From positions 22,845,108 through 22,909,107 of the forward strand of contig NW_024609835.1 of NCBI RefSeq assembly GCF_016920785.2: DNA of 64,000 bases. The letters run 5' to 3'. Below, one piece after another: positions 1 to 11,500 of the stretch (the stretch's first letter is position 1; each line of letters opens with the position of its first letter). Both the position numbers and the translations under genes were made by a program. The DNA comes from Ixodes scapularis. Its lineage: Eukaryota; Arthropoda; Arachnida; Ixodida; Ixodidae. The notes under the pieces were generated by a model. It was given only the letters and a program-made list of their open reading frames with translations. It did no database searches and was not told where the DNA came from.

Positions 1-815
1 CGTCAGGTCCCGCCATTAGGTCCACAGGCTGCATGACGCCCTGGTGTGCCGGCCACAGGTGGTCAAGAAAGACGGGGGCCGCCATGGCTGGTTGACGAGG
101 AGCCCTTGTAAAGATGGCCGTTGCAAACACGGGATCTGATGCCATGCGGGCCACTACCAAGGCGACCGCATTGCCGCCACGGAGGGAGGCCGCCCTTATT
201 CGTTCGGAGTGGCTCAAGGGCCGTAGGTGAGACCGGTGCAGGAACAAGAAGCTGCAACTACAACAGAAGCGGCTTCGGCCATCTCGTCGAGGATGCTCCA
301 CCACCTGCCCCGCTGGCGTCCTTGTCATCACACGGGGCTGCTTCTCCCATACAAAGGCCATGAACCTTGCCGTATCCTCCTGATAAGTCCATGTGGCCGC
401 CGTCCTGACCTCCATGACCTCCTAAGGGCAACAATACCCTGGACCCGCGCGTAAGGCAAGCTGTCCCGGCACGCTCCTCCACGGTCCACCACGCAGGACC
501 ACTTGTTCGGCGACTGTGACATGCTGGGGCTGATCGGCAGGCAACTAAGAAATGACCCTTCGGCCTGTGGTTGCCTCCGAAGAAAACTTGCAGGATGCCC
601 CTGGTGGGACGCCGGAGGGTCTCTGACCACTGGTTGCTTGCCTACCCTTTCCCTCGGAACCCGCAATATGGGTGGGGATTTCTTTATGGGATGATCTGGG
701 AGCGGACGTTGAGGTGACCTTCTATTTAAGTCACTGCTTGCCAACAACAATGGTGACTGACGCGTTCGCGAAGGCAGCTGGTGCATTATTTGTCTTTGCA
801 CTTTCTAACTTTCTA
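1..815. repeat. GC-rich LTR-like repeat, copy 1 (cut by window edge)
   Basis: This stretch is a diverged copy of the sequence at about 21,680-22,580. Both share, in the same order, a GTCCCGCC start, a block with GGAGGGAGGCCGCC, a GAGACCGGTGCA block and an ending near TTTGTC(T/C)TTGCACTT. The second copy lies directly downstream of a Gypsy pol end, so this is best read as an isolated LTR or part of one. The short open frames here on both strands are GC-rich noise with no family resemblance. Positions 816-1024 hold nothing I recognise. Confidence 0.5.
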
Positions 816-1024
816 AAACACATGCTGCGTTTTCAAGTGGGTTTTTGCTTGCCTCGCACTTTCACAAAGTGAGTTTCTTCCCTTCACAAGAAAGTGAAGG
901 TGCATGATTCCATAAAACTTCACAACCTGGTTTGTGAGGGAACATTTGTGCATGTCACAACCTATGAGGGCAGGAGGCCTCATTTGCAGGAATAATGCAA
1001 AGTCAGCAAAGCTGCTTTTTTTTT

Positions 1025-1076
1025 GTTTGGTGCATTATGGCCACCGTTGCCACTGCGCCATTAAAATCTTAATCTT
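1025..1076 (+). mobile_element. LINE 3' tail fragment
   Basis: The order TTTGGTGCA, ATGGCC, then GCGCCATTAAAATC matches the last 60 bases of the LINE that ends at 62,708 (TTTGGCGCAGATGGCC, then GCGCCATTAAAC). Only the extreme 3' tail is present and no coding sequence precedes it. It abuts the C-terminal remnant of the P-like transposase on the other strand. The identification rests on this short motif alone. Confidence 0.4.
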
Positions 1077-2174
1077 ACTTAGCTGCTTTTCTTTAATTGT
1101 TTCAGGCTGAAGCAATGTTTGAAGGTGTCTTCCAGTGACGACACAAGCTCGTTGAGAGCATTTGACGGGTACAGTATCCCACGGGTACAGCCTCCCACTG
1201 TCATGTGAGTTGTCACTGATACCTCAGCTGGATGGGGAGCTCCCTTAGGGCATCAACAGAAGGCTGAGGCATCCTTTGCATTTGCATTTAGCTACAAACT
1301 TTCTGGCAACGTACTCAGCAACATAGAAAATGAGCCTTGAGTCACTCTTTTCTGTCACTAGGGAGCCATGATAAAGTTCACAGCCACTTCACTTCGTGTG
1401 CTGCTTCCAAGTTTCCTATGTCTAGCAACTGGTCTAGTTCTTTCTGCGTGGTCTTTTCCCGCACACTGCAGTGTCAATGCATAGCAGGCCGCTCAGCAGC
1501 CCAGGTGAGACGTTTGCAGACTCGGGAGACTTTGCAAGGTTTAGGAAACTCGGGGTGTTCAGGGATAGTAGAAACTGCACAAGCGTTGGATGATCGTTGC
1601 TCCCCGACGTTTGTTGCACGATCCCGAAGAGTTCCAAGCTATCCTGGATCATTCTTGACGTCATTAAGAACCAGAAACTCACTTTCGATGTCATCTACTC
1701 CGACAGAGAAAGAGTGCTGGAGATGGTTGCCCTGAGCACTTCAGCTGCGCTTGCAGATAAAAAGCCATTTTTATCTGGAATTCCTTTCTCAGTCATCCAA
1801 ATACAGGAGAAATGCAGACAGCTTCTCCACTTTCAGTCTGTTGGGGTGGAGAGCAGCAGCAGTAGACCTTGATGTCAAGATACTGATGAGCTTCTTCATC
1901 AGCTTCACAAAGGCAGATGTTGCATCAACAGACACATGCTGGCACTTGATGTCTTCTTTGTACAGAAAAACTCCATGTCGCACTTCATCAGAAAAAAAAC
2001 AAAATGCATAATTGACCTTTTTCAGAGTTCGTTGAAGCGACTGTGGCGCACCCTCGTGGAGATAATTCAAAACGTTTGCGGGCTCAGTCCGTCCTCCCGT
2101 CACCCCGTTCGCTTCCTAGACGCGATCGTTTTGGGAAGTTTTTCTCGCTGTTTTCCGGCTGTCGTTCTCTACAA

Positions 2175-2530
2175 ATGGCTGATGCCGATCCCGGAGGTTC
2201 GAGTAAAGCAACCGTCTTCGACACTTCGGACTTTATTCGTCTGTACGCTTTTCAAGGCGGATGGAGTGCCGATGCTGCATCGGTACCGGTTGTCAACACA
2301 GCGTACGTCGATCGGTACTTGGCGAAGGACTGCAGACAACTCCGGAAAGGATGGGCTTTCAAAGAAGCCTACGTCAAGAAGGTCATGGCGAACAACTTTG
2401 ATCCCGACCACACCGTTCACCTTGTAAGGAGCACGTGTGCACCGTCTATGAAGCCGGGACATTACAGGCAACTGATATCGCTTTCCAAGAGCGCCGATAT
2501 CGTTCAAGCATCTTGCGACTGCGTTGCAGT
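2175..2530 (+). CDS. First exon of a SWIM-type zinc-finger protein (isolated)
   Basis: ATG at 2,175 opens about 118 codons that start MADADPGGSSK and end in VQASCDCVA, followed by a consensus donor (GTGAGT at 2,531). The terminal C-x-C matches the first half of a SWIM zinc finger (CxCx(n)CxH). The preceding region, basic and aromatic-rich with HLVRSTC and PGHYRQLI, resembles the N-terminus of SWIM proteins that in several invertebrates also carry a YqaJ-like exonuclease domain. That family link is from memory. No second exon with the missing C and H was found before the opposing THAP exon, so the gene is truncated. It lies in the nested TIR element, starts about 160 bp from its left end and probably includes its own 5' UTR. 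Confidence 0.5.
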
Positions 2531-3211
2531 GTGAGTTTATTTTTTCGGTAAAACCCGTGGCAATGTAATAATGTGTCTTAAGGATTACAAGATGTGTCAA
2601 TATTTGTAATGCGTGAGCCCCAAAGTCGCTATCCTTGCGGCAGATTTGTATCAAAATCCGTGTGCACCAGTCCTTTGATCATATTTTGTGCGTGACGCAA
2701 TAAGTTATCTAAAAAAACAAAAAACAAGATTTGCCGTCTTCGTCTTTTTTGTGGTACTTCAGCATGCAACTAAATAGGGCCAAGCTACGTCATCGATCTA
2801 CTTATCGAACTAGGTGATGTGTTGATATAAAATTTTGTAGTAGGACATTTTTTTATTCAATATTTTAATGAGTTTCAAGCGTAAATATATACTTTGCAGG
2901 TTGAGCAGAACATGCCAGCACATAGCTGGCCTGCTCTTTACACTATGCGACAGTGTAAAGATCTGTTTTCCGTGACAACGGCTTGGTGACCCGCCTCTTC
3001 GCTGCCCTGCTGTGCCGTGCAAGCAAACTCGGTGCGGAGGCAGGTGTCGGCTTCTATGTAAACAAGGAGGGAGCGAAGTCTGGGTGATTCTGGTCTTTTG
3101 AAGATACCCCTGTGTCGTAAAAATCAGGAACAAAAATCTTGCTATGAATGACTAGCCTGCACGGAGTATGACGGGTATATCCTGAGTTCAAACAAATATG
3201 AATAAACTAAC

Positions 3212-3413
3212 CTCTAATGAAGTGGACGCTGCAAACACGCGAGTTCGCAGATGGCTGCCAAGGCGTCCCGTCGGAGTTCTGGCGTCGCAGCGCTTGAATC
3301 CATTTTTCTCTCTTCTTGAGGTGCGCGGTAGCTTTCGGGAATCTAAAGAAGCTCACGTTCGGCGTGTTTTTCTTGCTGTTTGTACATCCAACAGCCGAGC
3401 AGCGGTGAGGCAT
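3212..3413 (-). CDS. THAP zinc-finger first exon (isolated)
   Basis: ATG at 3,413 opens a 67-residue THAP domain: C5-x4-C10 near the start, FFRFP, conserved W38, a W52-x-P54 stretch, then C61-x2-H64-F65. This is the C2CH pattern of THAP DNA-binding fingers used by P-element transposases and by host THAP proteins. The exon ends at a donor (GAG|GTTAGT at 3,212). It lies 140 bp inside the right end of the nested TIR element. The donor phase differs from the THAP exon of the intact P-like gene (50,937-51,142), and it belongs to the inserted element, not to the surrounding P-like remnant. No downstream exon was found. Confidence 0.75.
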
Positions 3414-4255
3414 CGCGACAGTGCCGGACAGACGCGCCTAGCAATGCGAGCGAAGCCAGGCAGCATACGAGGAGAGCCCGCAAAGATGGCGCCTTTCCCT
3501 TTCCTACGCTCTCCTCAAGTTCGGGCATGCGCACAAAATTTTCCGAAAAAGGTCAATTGACACGCATCTTTTTGAAGCCATTAGGCTTCACAACTGCTAT
3601 GGTGACGTGTGGCATGGCCTTCAACGAGACATTGCTCACTTGATCACATTCCCATCCAGCTTCTACATGCCGGGCTGACACTTTTCCCTCAGGTGCCTGG
3701 AATAAGTCTTGCAGAGCGTTGTTTTGTTCATTCTTGATCAAACGTGGAAAGTCCGAAAGAAAGTGCAGATGGCATGCAGGGTCAGTGAGGTGGGCAGTCT
3801 TTCAAACAACTCGTTGTGCTGTCCCAGAAATCCCCAAAATCCGCAACATACTTGGGTTCCAGCTTGCTGCTTCAGTTGTTTCAAAGTCCACAAACAGAAA
3901 AGCATTCTCAGCCATTACGACAGTTTCAAAATGATGATTCGTACAAGCAACTTGGCCTTTAAGTTTTCCCTTGATATAAAGACACCGAGCACCCGATGCC
4001 ATTTCCCTTTGAAGGGCTGAAACAAGATGACAAGATCATGATCCACTGGCACAGAGCTCATATCGCTTGATGTAAAGTCACCCAAGTCAACAAATCCTGC
4101 CAGCTTTCCATTGCAATGAACTGTCAAGTTCTCTGACAGCTTTCTTGCATCAATCAGAATGCCCCCATGTCTTTGGTGGACCTCCATACTCTTGCATTTT
4201 TCACATATTGCTGAGAAGACAGTCTTCCTGAATCCAGTGATGTGATTGTTGCGCC

Positions 4256-5620
4256 AAGGGGCTAACCCTGATACGACCCGCTACATTTTTCCAAAATATC
4301 GATAATCTGTGCCAAGCCTGCGCCACAGGACCGATTTCGGTCGCCTTTCAAAACCGAAACTAAACTGAGTACCATAGTTAATCATGCGTGAGCTACTTGG
4401 CGCAAGCGGCTGCACGATCACAAAGTACCCTGCATCAATCGTCCATCCGGTTTTTCATGGGTTTTCTCGCCGTCTCGTTTCGCGCTCTCGTCGTCTCTTA
4501 GGTCTCATCTCGGGACTTTTTTAAAATTTTTGTAACGATTGATGCAAGCGTGTGCAGACGGATGCTCCGACACTAGCATGCCGGATGCCAACCATGCCGT
4601 CATGCTGTGAAACGAAACCACGTTTTTGCACGGCAAGAGTTACTTTGTGAGCTGAAGCACTCGCTCCTGAAAACAAAGGTCGTGGGAAAACTATATTTGG
4701 TCCCTGCCTACCAGTCACCGTGGTCGCCTGACATCTGGTGTTGCCGTCCCTAGGTCGCTGCAGATATGGTGTTCTCTAAACTTAAATGTAAGGACCGCCG
4801 CAAGGTCATCAACATTCCTGTTTTTGTTTAAATCATGCGCTATTGCAAAAATACCTTTTTAACTCAAAGACTACCGTGTCGAAGTATTGACTACCTAGGT
4901 TTTTCTCAATGGGCTTTCTTTCGAGAGGGATCCCGTTATGTGAGGAATCTGCCGCGAGAGCAAGTTTGTGAAGAGAAGTGAGCTAAAGCAATGAAGGCAA
5001 TGTCTGCACTCTGAACCCGCACAGCACGCTTGTTTGTCTCGAGTTCAGTCGTTGCACAAAGCTCTCCAAGAACTTTTTGACCCTGGCTCGCGATGTCTTG
5101 CATCGATGCACTCAGGTTCTGTTTTTCTGTGTGTTTAGCTTGTACCTCACCTGCCGGCCTGGCATGCACGCGCCACTGGAGTTTGTTTTTGGCTGTATGC
5201 TGGGCAGTTACATTTTGCATACAATTGTGGGAACCAGTTGGCGACGGAACGAAGTGGCATGGTTTCGGTTTCGATCGAACAGCCCTTGTCTCTGCTCACG
5301 CGACGAAGCACGTGCAACTGCAAGCCTGCCGAAGTTGCCCTCGCATGCATACGAACATGATTGCATGACAGAGGCACCAGCCGGGACGCCTGCAATCCAC
5401 TGTTTTACGTTTGCTTACTTTTGACGAAAATCTGGCACATCAGGAACCTGTAAAACGGTGGCAAGCGGTTTTTCGGAATTGGTCGGCAATGCCTTCAGCA
5501 CTGTACACTTGGGGGATGTCTCAGCAGTAAACACTCAAGCAGCGAGTTTTGTCACAATACACCACAACACAACACAAAGTGCCCTCTGTTTGTCCAGCAC
5601 TTAAAAGAAATATTTTAATT
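4256..5620. other. No recognisable gene
   Basis: Small open frames occur on both strands but none has a domain, splice support or repeat homology that I can see. The sequence is neither low-complexity nor obviously palindromic. Confidence 0.5.
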
Positions 5621-5627
5621 TTTCTGA

Positions 5628-5945
5628 GTTTATTTGCTCCAAACGCCACTTTTTCTGCTCCGAAACACTGTTTTGGCTGCTCCGAAAACCATTGATAGAC
5701 ATGCTGCGCTGCGAAGTTCTACAGAACAAACGCGTGACCAAAAATTGAAAGGAAAAGGATGAACTCTGTAGAACTTCGCAGTGCAGCACGTCTATCAATG
5801 TACAACCAACTAGCCCAAACCCAAGTCTAAGCTTTATTAACCGAAAACCACTTTTCTTGCTCCAAAACACTGTTTTGGCTGCTCCAAAGGCCACCTTTGC
5901 TGCTCCAAAACACTGTTTTGGCTGCTCCAAAAGGTGCTCCAAAGA
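5628..5945. repeat. Minisatellite-like GCTCC repeat array
   Basis: The motif TGCTCC(A/G)AAACACTGTTTTGG and related TGCTCCAAA...CCACTTTT units recur at about 5,635, 5,657, 5,680, 5,857, 5,880, 5,900 and 5,925. The array is split in the middle by the hairpin at 5,691-5,801. The repeats themselves contain the short palindrome AAAACA..TGTTTT. No coding function is evident. Confidence 0.6.
5691..5801. repeat. Short hairpin (micro-MITE-like foldback)
   Basis: ATTGATAGACATGCTGC at 5,691 is matched by its near-complement GCAGCACGTCTATCAAT ending at 5,799. The arms continue inward through GAAGTTCTACAGA for about 36 bp each, with few mismatches and a loop of about 38 bp. It interrupts the GCTCC repeat array and looks like a foldback insertion. 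No clear target duplication was found. Confidence 0.6.
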
Positions 5946-6450
5946 TGGCTTAGGTCAATCATATCACTGTTCTTACCATCAGCGGAGGCTTTGTTCTGGT
6001 CCGTTATCGCTAGTTTCTATGGCCTGACCGCTCGGCTAGACACAGGCGACCCTAATATGGCATGTGAGCAGAGCATTTATATATAATACGTTCTAGCTTT
6101 TGCTTCAAAATGGCATTGCAGGCATACACAGGTATGAGGAAGGAGTGTTTACTTGAAGTCATTACCACATATCTTTCTGTGCATATGCCACATGAGTGAC
6201 CAACTAGCACTCAGTAAAAAAGCACAGGATTATGGTTCACCACATTGCAAAGTAGGGCTTTTTTTTCCACAAGCTTATCACAGCAAGTAAAAAGTAAACT
6301 AAGCAAAATTAGACAAAGATTGTGGAAAAGTAGCATTATTATAATTCGTCTCGCCCTGTGATGGACTAAAGTCAAGGCTACGAGCTGCGATGTGCGTGTA
6401 CAGGTGCGACACACCACATGGTTTCAGCTGGCTGGCTCATGATTGGACCT

Positions 6451-6618
6451 TGTGGAAAATCGAGAAGGATGAAGTGAAAATGACAGCGATACTTGGAAGA
6501 CGACGAGGAGGCAGGAGGTTTTTTTGTTGTATACCTTGAACTATAAGAACGGCCGATTAAATGGTATGACATTTACTGCTTGGACTATTTAATTCTTAAT
6601 TGAGAAGGATCCTCGACA
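6451..6618 (+). repeat. BEL/Pao 5' LTR
   Basis: 168 bp, starts TGTGGAAAAT, ends CCTCGACA. It is identical to the 3' LTR except at four positions, all T versus C. Preceded by the target repeat GACCT. Confidence 0.93.
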
Positions 6619-6621
6619 TTT

Positions 6622-6636
6622 TGGTGCCGAAACCCG
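6622..6636 (+). promoter_or_regulatory. Primer binding site of the BEL/Pao element
   Basis: TGGTGCCGAAACCCG begins four bases after the 5' LTR, in the place and style of a retrotransposon tRNA primer site. I did not assign the primer tRNA. Confidence 0.6.
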
Positions 6637-6888
6637 CGAAAATGCTTCACGACATCACCTCCGAGCCCAGACGAAGCTGCAAATGTACCAGGTACTGGTG
6701 ACTTTCGTTGCTAACCCTAACAGTGGAACTCGGAGACTTTAACGACGGAGGCAAACCATTGGGATTGTAACGCGAAGATCTTTCAAAAGGGATTCCTGCC
6801 AACCAAGCGAAAGCCAATCGACCCTAACGAATCGCAATGGACAGACTGAAGGCGAAGCGTACCACTCGACGAGCCCAAAAACACCAGG

Positions 6889-8535
6889 ATGATAAACGAC
6901 GCTACCACACTGCTGAACAGCCCTGATATAGACCTGAGCAGGCTCATCGGATTCAAAGAATGCCTGACTACGAGCAACGCAGAGCTTGATAGAATTAACG
7001 AGGCGTTAGAGCCGCTGCTATCAGCAGAGGAGTTCGAGGACGAGTACGCTGCTGCTGCCGAATATCAAGGCCATGCCGTCATGTTTATTGCGCAGCTTGG
7101 CTTCAAGATTGCGGAATTGGAGAACAGTAGACGCCCCATGGTTCAGGCGACAGCAACGACTACGCCCAATGTGCATGACACAGTCTTCAGGATGAGTGGA
7201 TCCAGACTACCAAAACTGGGCATCACTACCTTCATAGGGGACGTCACCCAGTGGCGGACGTTTTGGGATCAGTATGAAGGAACAATTCACTCAAATCGCA
7301 CGTTGTCAGTGACGGATAAATTTCATTATTTGCGCCGCTACTTGACTGGAGACGCAGCAGCTGCAATAGCAAGACTACCCACAATGGAAGCGTGCTATGC
7401 TGATGCCATTCAACTACTAAAGCAACGTTTCGGTGATCAAAAGAGGATAGAGCAAGTACACCTGGCGGCCCTTCGAAATCTTCCCCGTGTTCGATCTTCT
7501 ACAGACACCATGGGTCTGAGGAACTTGTACGACACTATGCAGCTGAACATTCGAGCTCTCAACTCACTAAACGTGCCGACCGGAAGTTTCGCGGCCATGC
7601 TTTGCGATATCCTCATCACATCGATGCCTCATGACATTGTGGTGCAATACTACAGACAAGTTTCATACAAGGCTCCAAACAACGCAGCAGCAGAGGAGGG
7701 CAACGCCACTTCATCACCTGCATCTGCATCTACGTCAGAACTCGACGAGATGCTACAATTTCTTTGAATTGAAGTGGAAAGCAGGGAAAGGAGCAACTAC
7801 AGCGGAGCCCGTGCGAACGAGCGCAAGCAAGAATCTCGTGCGTCTGCTTCGGCGCTTCACAGCTCACATAGTTCTCAGCAAACAACAGGCGAGTGCTATT
7901 TCTGCCATTCAAAAAGGCATGCCACACATTCTTGTGACTCTGAGAAGACTCTTGTGGAGAAGAAGAAGTTACTGGGAAAAGACATGAGATGTTTCCGCTG
8001 CACCACCAAAGGACATCGCGCAAGAGATTGCAAAAGGCAGTTACAGTGCCCAAATTGTAACGGACGACACGCAATAACGATGTGTGATCCGTCATTCACC
8101 GGGACGAGGAAGGAAAACATGAAGAAAGATTCAGTCGTTTGCGTGTCTTCCTCTGATCCTAAGCACAAGACTTCTACTGAGCTAGCTGAGAGCAATAACA
8201 TCCACTTACAAACATTTCGTGCGTGGGCCATCAGTGAAACAGGCAGTAGCTATTTCAGAGGCATCATTGATGGAGGCAGTCGACGGTCGTTCATCAAAGA
8301 AGATATCGCACGCTGCCTAAGTCTCAGAATCTTAAGAAAGATGAAGCTAGCACTAAATACATTTACTAGCACCTCAAGCAAAACCTTGCATCATAGCAAT
8401 GTTGTTGAGGTTCGAATAAGAAGCCAGTATAACGAAACTGAGTGCACAATCGAGGCAATTACCATACCGGTAATTTGCCAGGATATAGCTACTTTAATTG
8501 CCAACGACACTTTCGCCCGTTTTCTGAGGGATTAG
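6889..8535 (+). pseudogene. gag: BEL/Pao gag, zinc knuckles and protease region
   Basis: The frame opens with ATG at 6,889 and runs through a gag with the motif ITTFIGDVTQW and downstream YLTGDAAAAI, typical of the retrotransposon gag domain. A TGA at 7,765 interrupts it in frame. The same frame then continues through three zinc knuckles (CYFCHSKRHATHSC at 7,891, CFRCTTKGHRARDC at about 7,990, CPNCNGRHAITMC at about 8,047) and a protease-like site IIDGGSRRSFI at about 8,263, where D-G-G replaces the usual D-(S/T)-G. A TAG at 8,533 ends the segment and the frame continues beyond it. All residues come from one reading frame, so two single substitutions explain both breaks. Confidence 0.88.
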
Positions 8536-11500
8536 AAGAGAAATCTCGCTGATGACATAGTATTTTCTGGCGTACAAGGAACACCTCGAATAAGTCTTCT
8601 CATCGGATCAAATCAACTATGGAAGCTTGTAAAAGGAAAAATCCTTAGATCCAAGGAAAGCAGTGGATTAATAGCCCTAAACACTGGGATGGGATGGACT
8701 CTCCAAGGACCCTCGATACAAAAGGGAATACTATTAAAAACGACCCTGATTGTGAGTGTCCTCAGTGCACAAACCATGACCGACGAGGAAACAGCGACCC
8801 AAACTCTCAAGGCTTTTTGGGAACTTGACAGCATGGGAATCACAGACGTGGAGACATCTAACACTCAACAGAGTGTAGTATCGCGCTTTGACAAGAGTAT
8901 TGTCAGGGTTGGTGAAAGGTACCAAGTAGCGTTGCCCTGGAAAGAGGACTGTGTGGAGGTGTTGAAGGATAATCGACAGATAGCTCTGACTCGCCTACAC
9001 TGCCTGATCAAACGAATTTCGATCCAGGACGATCTACTTCGGCGTTATGACGAGGCAATCCGCCAGTATATGACGATGGGACATGCGGAACTAGTACCGC
9101 TCGGCCAGCACGATCAAGCTGAGACACGAACATATTACATGCCACATCGGGAAATTCTTAAAGAAGAGTCTGTTACTACGAAGTTGAGGGTGGTGTTTGA
9201 CGCTTCATCTCACGAAAAAGAGTGCGAACCGCTTAATCACTTCCTCGAAAAAGGTCCTAACCTGAATCCAGAAATACTTCAAATCCTTCTTCGCTTTAGA
9301 GCGCATGCGATTGTACTAGCTGCAGACATCGAGAAAGTGTTTCTACAAATCGAAGTTAGGAAGGAAGATCGTAACGCATTCAGGTTCCTGTGGTTTGAAG
9401 ACGAGCTTCTTTCCCAGATGAAATTTAACAGCATTCAGGAATGGTGAATGACAAGAGTTCCTTTTGGAGCGATGTGGAGTCCCTTTATGCTGTCTGCAAC
9501 TATACAGTACTGTCTGAAGAATGTCACTAGAGATCAAGAAAACATTGCAAAAATATTACAGAGCTCATTCTACGTGGACAATCTTCTTGTGGGTGCATAT
9601 ACGCTGGAAGAAGCAACCGAATTGTACAAAACCTCCAAGATCATTATGAACGATGCAGGCATGAAGCTAAGAAAATGGTCTTCTAACGACGCTGAACTGC
9701 AGCAAATTATGAATGAAATAGAGACAGACGTGATAGCAGAAAACACTGACGGAAGATTCTCGAAGATCTCGAAAGTATTGGGGATGACCTGGGACAAGGT
9801 CAACGATTGCTTCAAATTCTCAGTGGATAGTCTTATTTCTACAAAACAAACGAGACACTAAACGGTATGTGCTACAAGCAGCGTCACGAGTCTTTGATCC
9901 AATGGGATTGATTACACCATTCACGATACGAGCAAAGATTCTATTCCAGAGTTTGTGGAGGCTTAAACTAAAATGGGAGGAAGAGCTTCCGGAGCGCCAG
10001 AGAGGAGACTGGGAAGAATGGTGTACTGAGCTGTTTCAGCTCTACGGTATTTTAGTTCCAAGACACCTCAAGAATGGGCTGACAGAAGTCATAAAGACGC
10101 AGTTGCACATCTTTGTTGACGCAAGTACACAAGCCTATGGAGCATGTGCTTACATGCGACTCGAAACTCAAAGCGGAGAAGTTTCAACGGCTCTAGTGAC
10201 AGCTAACTCAAGGGTTGCGCCGATCAAAACATTAACGTTACCGCGTCTGGAACTGGATGGGAGCTGTTGTTGAAACGAGACTCCTAGACTACCTGCGCAA
10301 CACGTACCCTGACATTCCTTTTCGATATACCATGTGTACCATGTGGACGGATTCCACCGTGGTACTTAGTTGGATTCAGGGCTCAGTAGAAAGATGGAAG
10401 CCTTTCGTAAAACATTGCGTACTAGAAATCCAATCACAAAGTGTTTCCGAAAACTGGAGGCACTGCCCTGGGAACAGTAACCCTGCAGACCTGCTCACGA
10501 GAGGAGAATCAGCAGCAACGCTGCGGGATAGCTCCATGTGGTGGAAAGGACCCAGCTGGCTTGTTCAAGATGCAGTTGAATGGCCTAAAGACCTACCTAC
10601 TTCAGATACTCACTTGGAACTCAAAAGCAACGAGCACTGCATCACCAAAGTATACCTTCAAGCTACAAGTCTTGAAGCGATGGCAATCCTTGATGTCACG
10701 AAGTACAGTAGCCTGTCGAGATTGCTTCGAGTTACAGCCTGGGTTATCAGGTTTGTCAGCAATTGCAGGAGTGAAAATCGGGAAAGAAAAAAAGGACACT
10801 TGAAAGCTGCTGATTATGCCGCAGCGGAACAATATTGGATAAGGCAAGTTCAAAACGAAGCCTTCGAAAGGGAAGTCAGCTCACTGACCAGAGACCATCA
10901 AGTGGAAAAGAGCTCACCCCTGGCGGATCTTCACCCCTTTCTGGACGAACATCGTATACTCAGGGTAACAGGAAGGTCACAGGAGCTGCACGCTCCAAGT
11001 GCAGTGAAACATCCTATCATTCTGCCGAACGACAAGCATTTTACAGAACTGATCTTTCTGAATGCTCATAACCAGTTGCTTCATGAAGGTGTGACTAGTA
11101 CGATGACTATTTTGAGACAACGATTCTGGATACCTCGAGCACGACAGTTAACCAAGAAGATCATTCATACATGTCGTTAGTGTCGTAGGTTCAGTACTAA
11201 ACCAACTCAGGTGCAATTCGCTCCACTTCCAGCCGAGAGAATTAACGAAACAAAACCTTTCGAGGTAACGGGAGTGGATTTCGCAGGACCACTCTATGCG
11301 AAAAACCAGAATGGAAAGATGAACGATGCTAAGACTTACATAGTCTTGTTCACCTGTGCCACAACGAGAGCAGTTCATCTGGAATTATCAACTAATCTTT
11401 CAACTGACGCCTCTCTTTCGGCATTTCGGCGTTTTATTTCGTGCAGAGGAGTCCCCAGCACTATATTCTCCGACAATGCTAAAACATTTAAGAAGGCATC

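Larger units (their letters stand above)
2014..3554. mobile_element. Nested 1.54-kb TIR element with two convergent first exons
   Basis: The ends are inverted repeats: GACCTTTTTC at 2,014-2,023 and its complement at 3,545-3,554, with a little more similarity inside. AATT flanks both sides (2,010-2,013 and 3,555-3,558). Removing the element and one AATT restores an uninterrupted transposase frame (GFKKMRVN followed by YAFCFF), so the insertion is well supported. Counting GAC as target instead gives a 7-bp repeat AATTGAC, but the termini then no longer match, so 4 bp is preferred. Inside, a plus-strand exon (2,175-2,530) and a minus-strand THAP exon (3,212-3,413) point at each other and both end at splice donors with no continuation. 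This is what an internal deletion of a larger two-gene element would leave. The superfamily is not identified. Confidence 0.72.
1075..4255 (-). pseudogene. P-element-like transposase, copy A (intronless, decayed, interrupted)
   Basis: Read on the minus strand, the pieces match the P-like transposase at 46-51 kb in order. The catalytic-core start (RHGGILID) is at about 4,187-3,915, then ASWNPSM (about 3,860), GFKKMRVN (about 3,560), VNYAFCFFSDE (about 2,010), GFLSASAAE (about 1,760), GSNDHPT and NLAKSPESANVSPG (about 1,600-1,500), FYVAEYVARK (about 1,300) and a C-terminal ILYPSNAL (about 1,150). Several frameshifts and stops break it, and the position that is aspartate in the SDGASWN motif of the intact copy reads as glutamate. 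It lacks introns at the equivalents of introns 5-9 of the intact copy. It has no THAP or N-terminal half of its own; homology stops near 4,255. A 1,541-bp element (2,014-3,554) sits inside the MRVN-YAF stretch. Confidence 0.8.

Noticed and set aside
2014..3561. A 7-bp target duplication AATTGAC for the nested TIR element
   Set aside because: The empty site is the same, but the two termini would then not be inverted copies of each other. A 4-bp AATT fits better.
3212..4255. THAP exon at 3.2-3.4 kb as the N-terminus of P-like copy A
   Set aside because: It lies downstream of the copy A core on the same strand and inside the inserted TIR element, so it belongs to that element.
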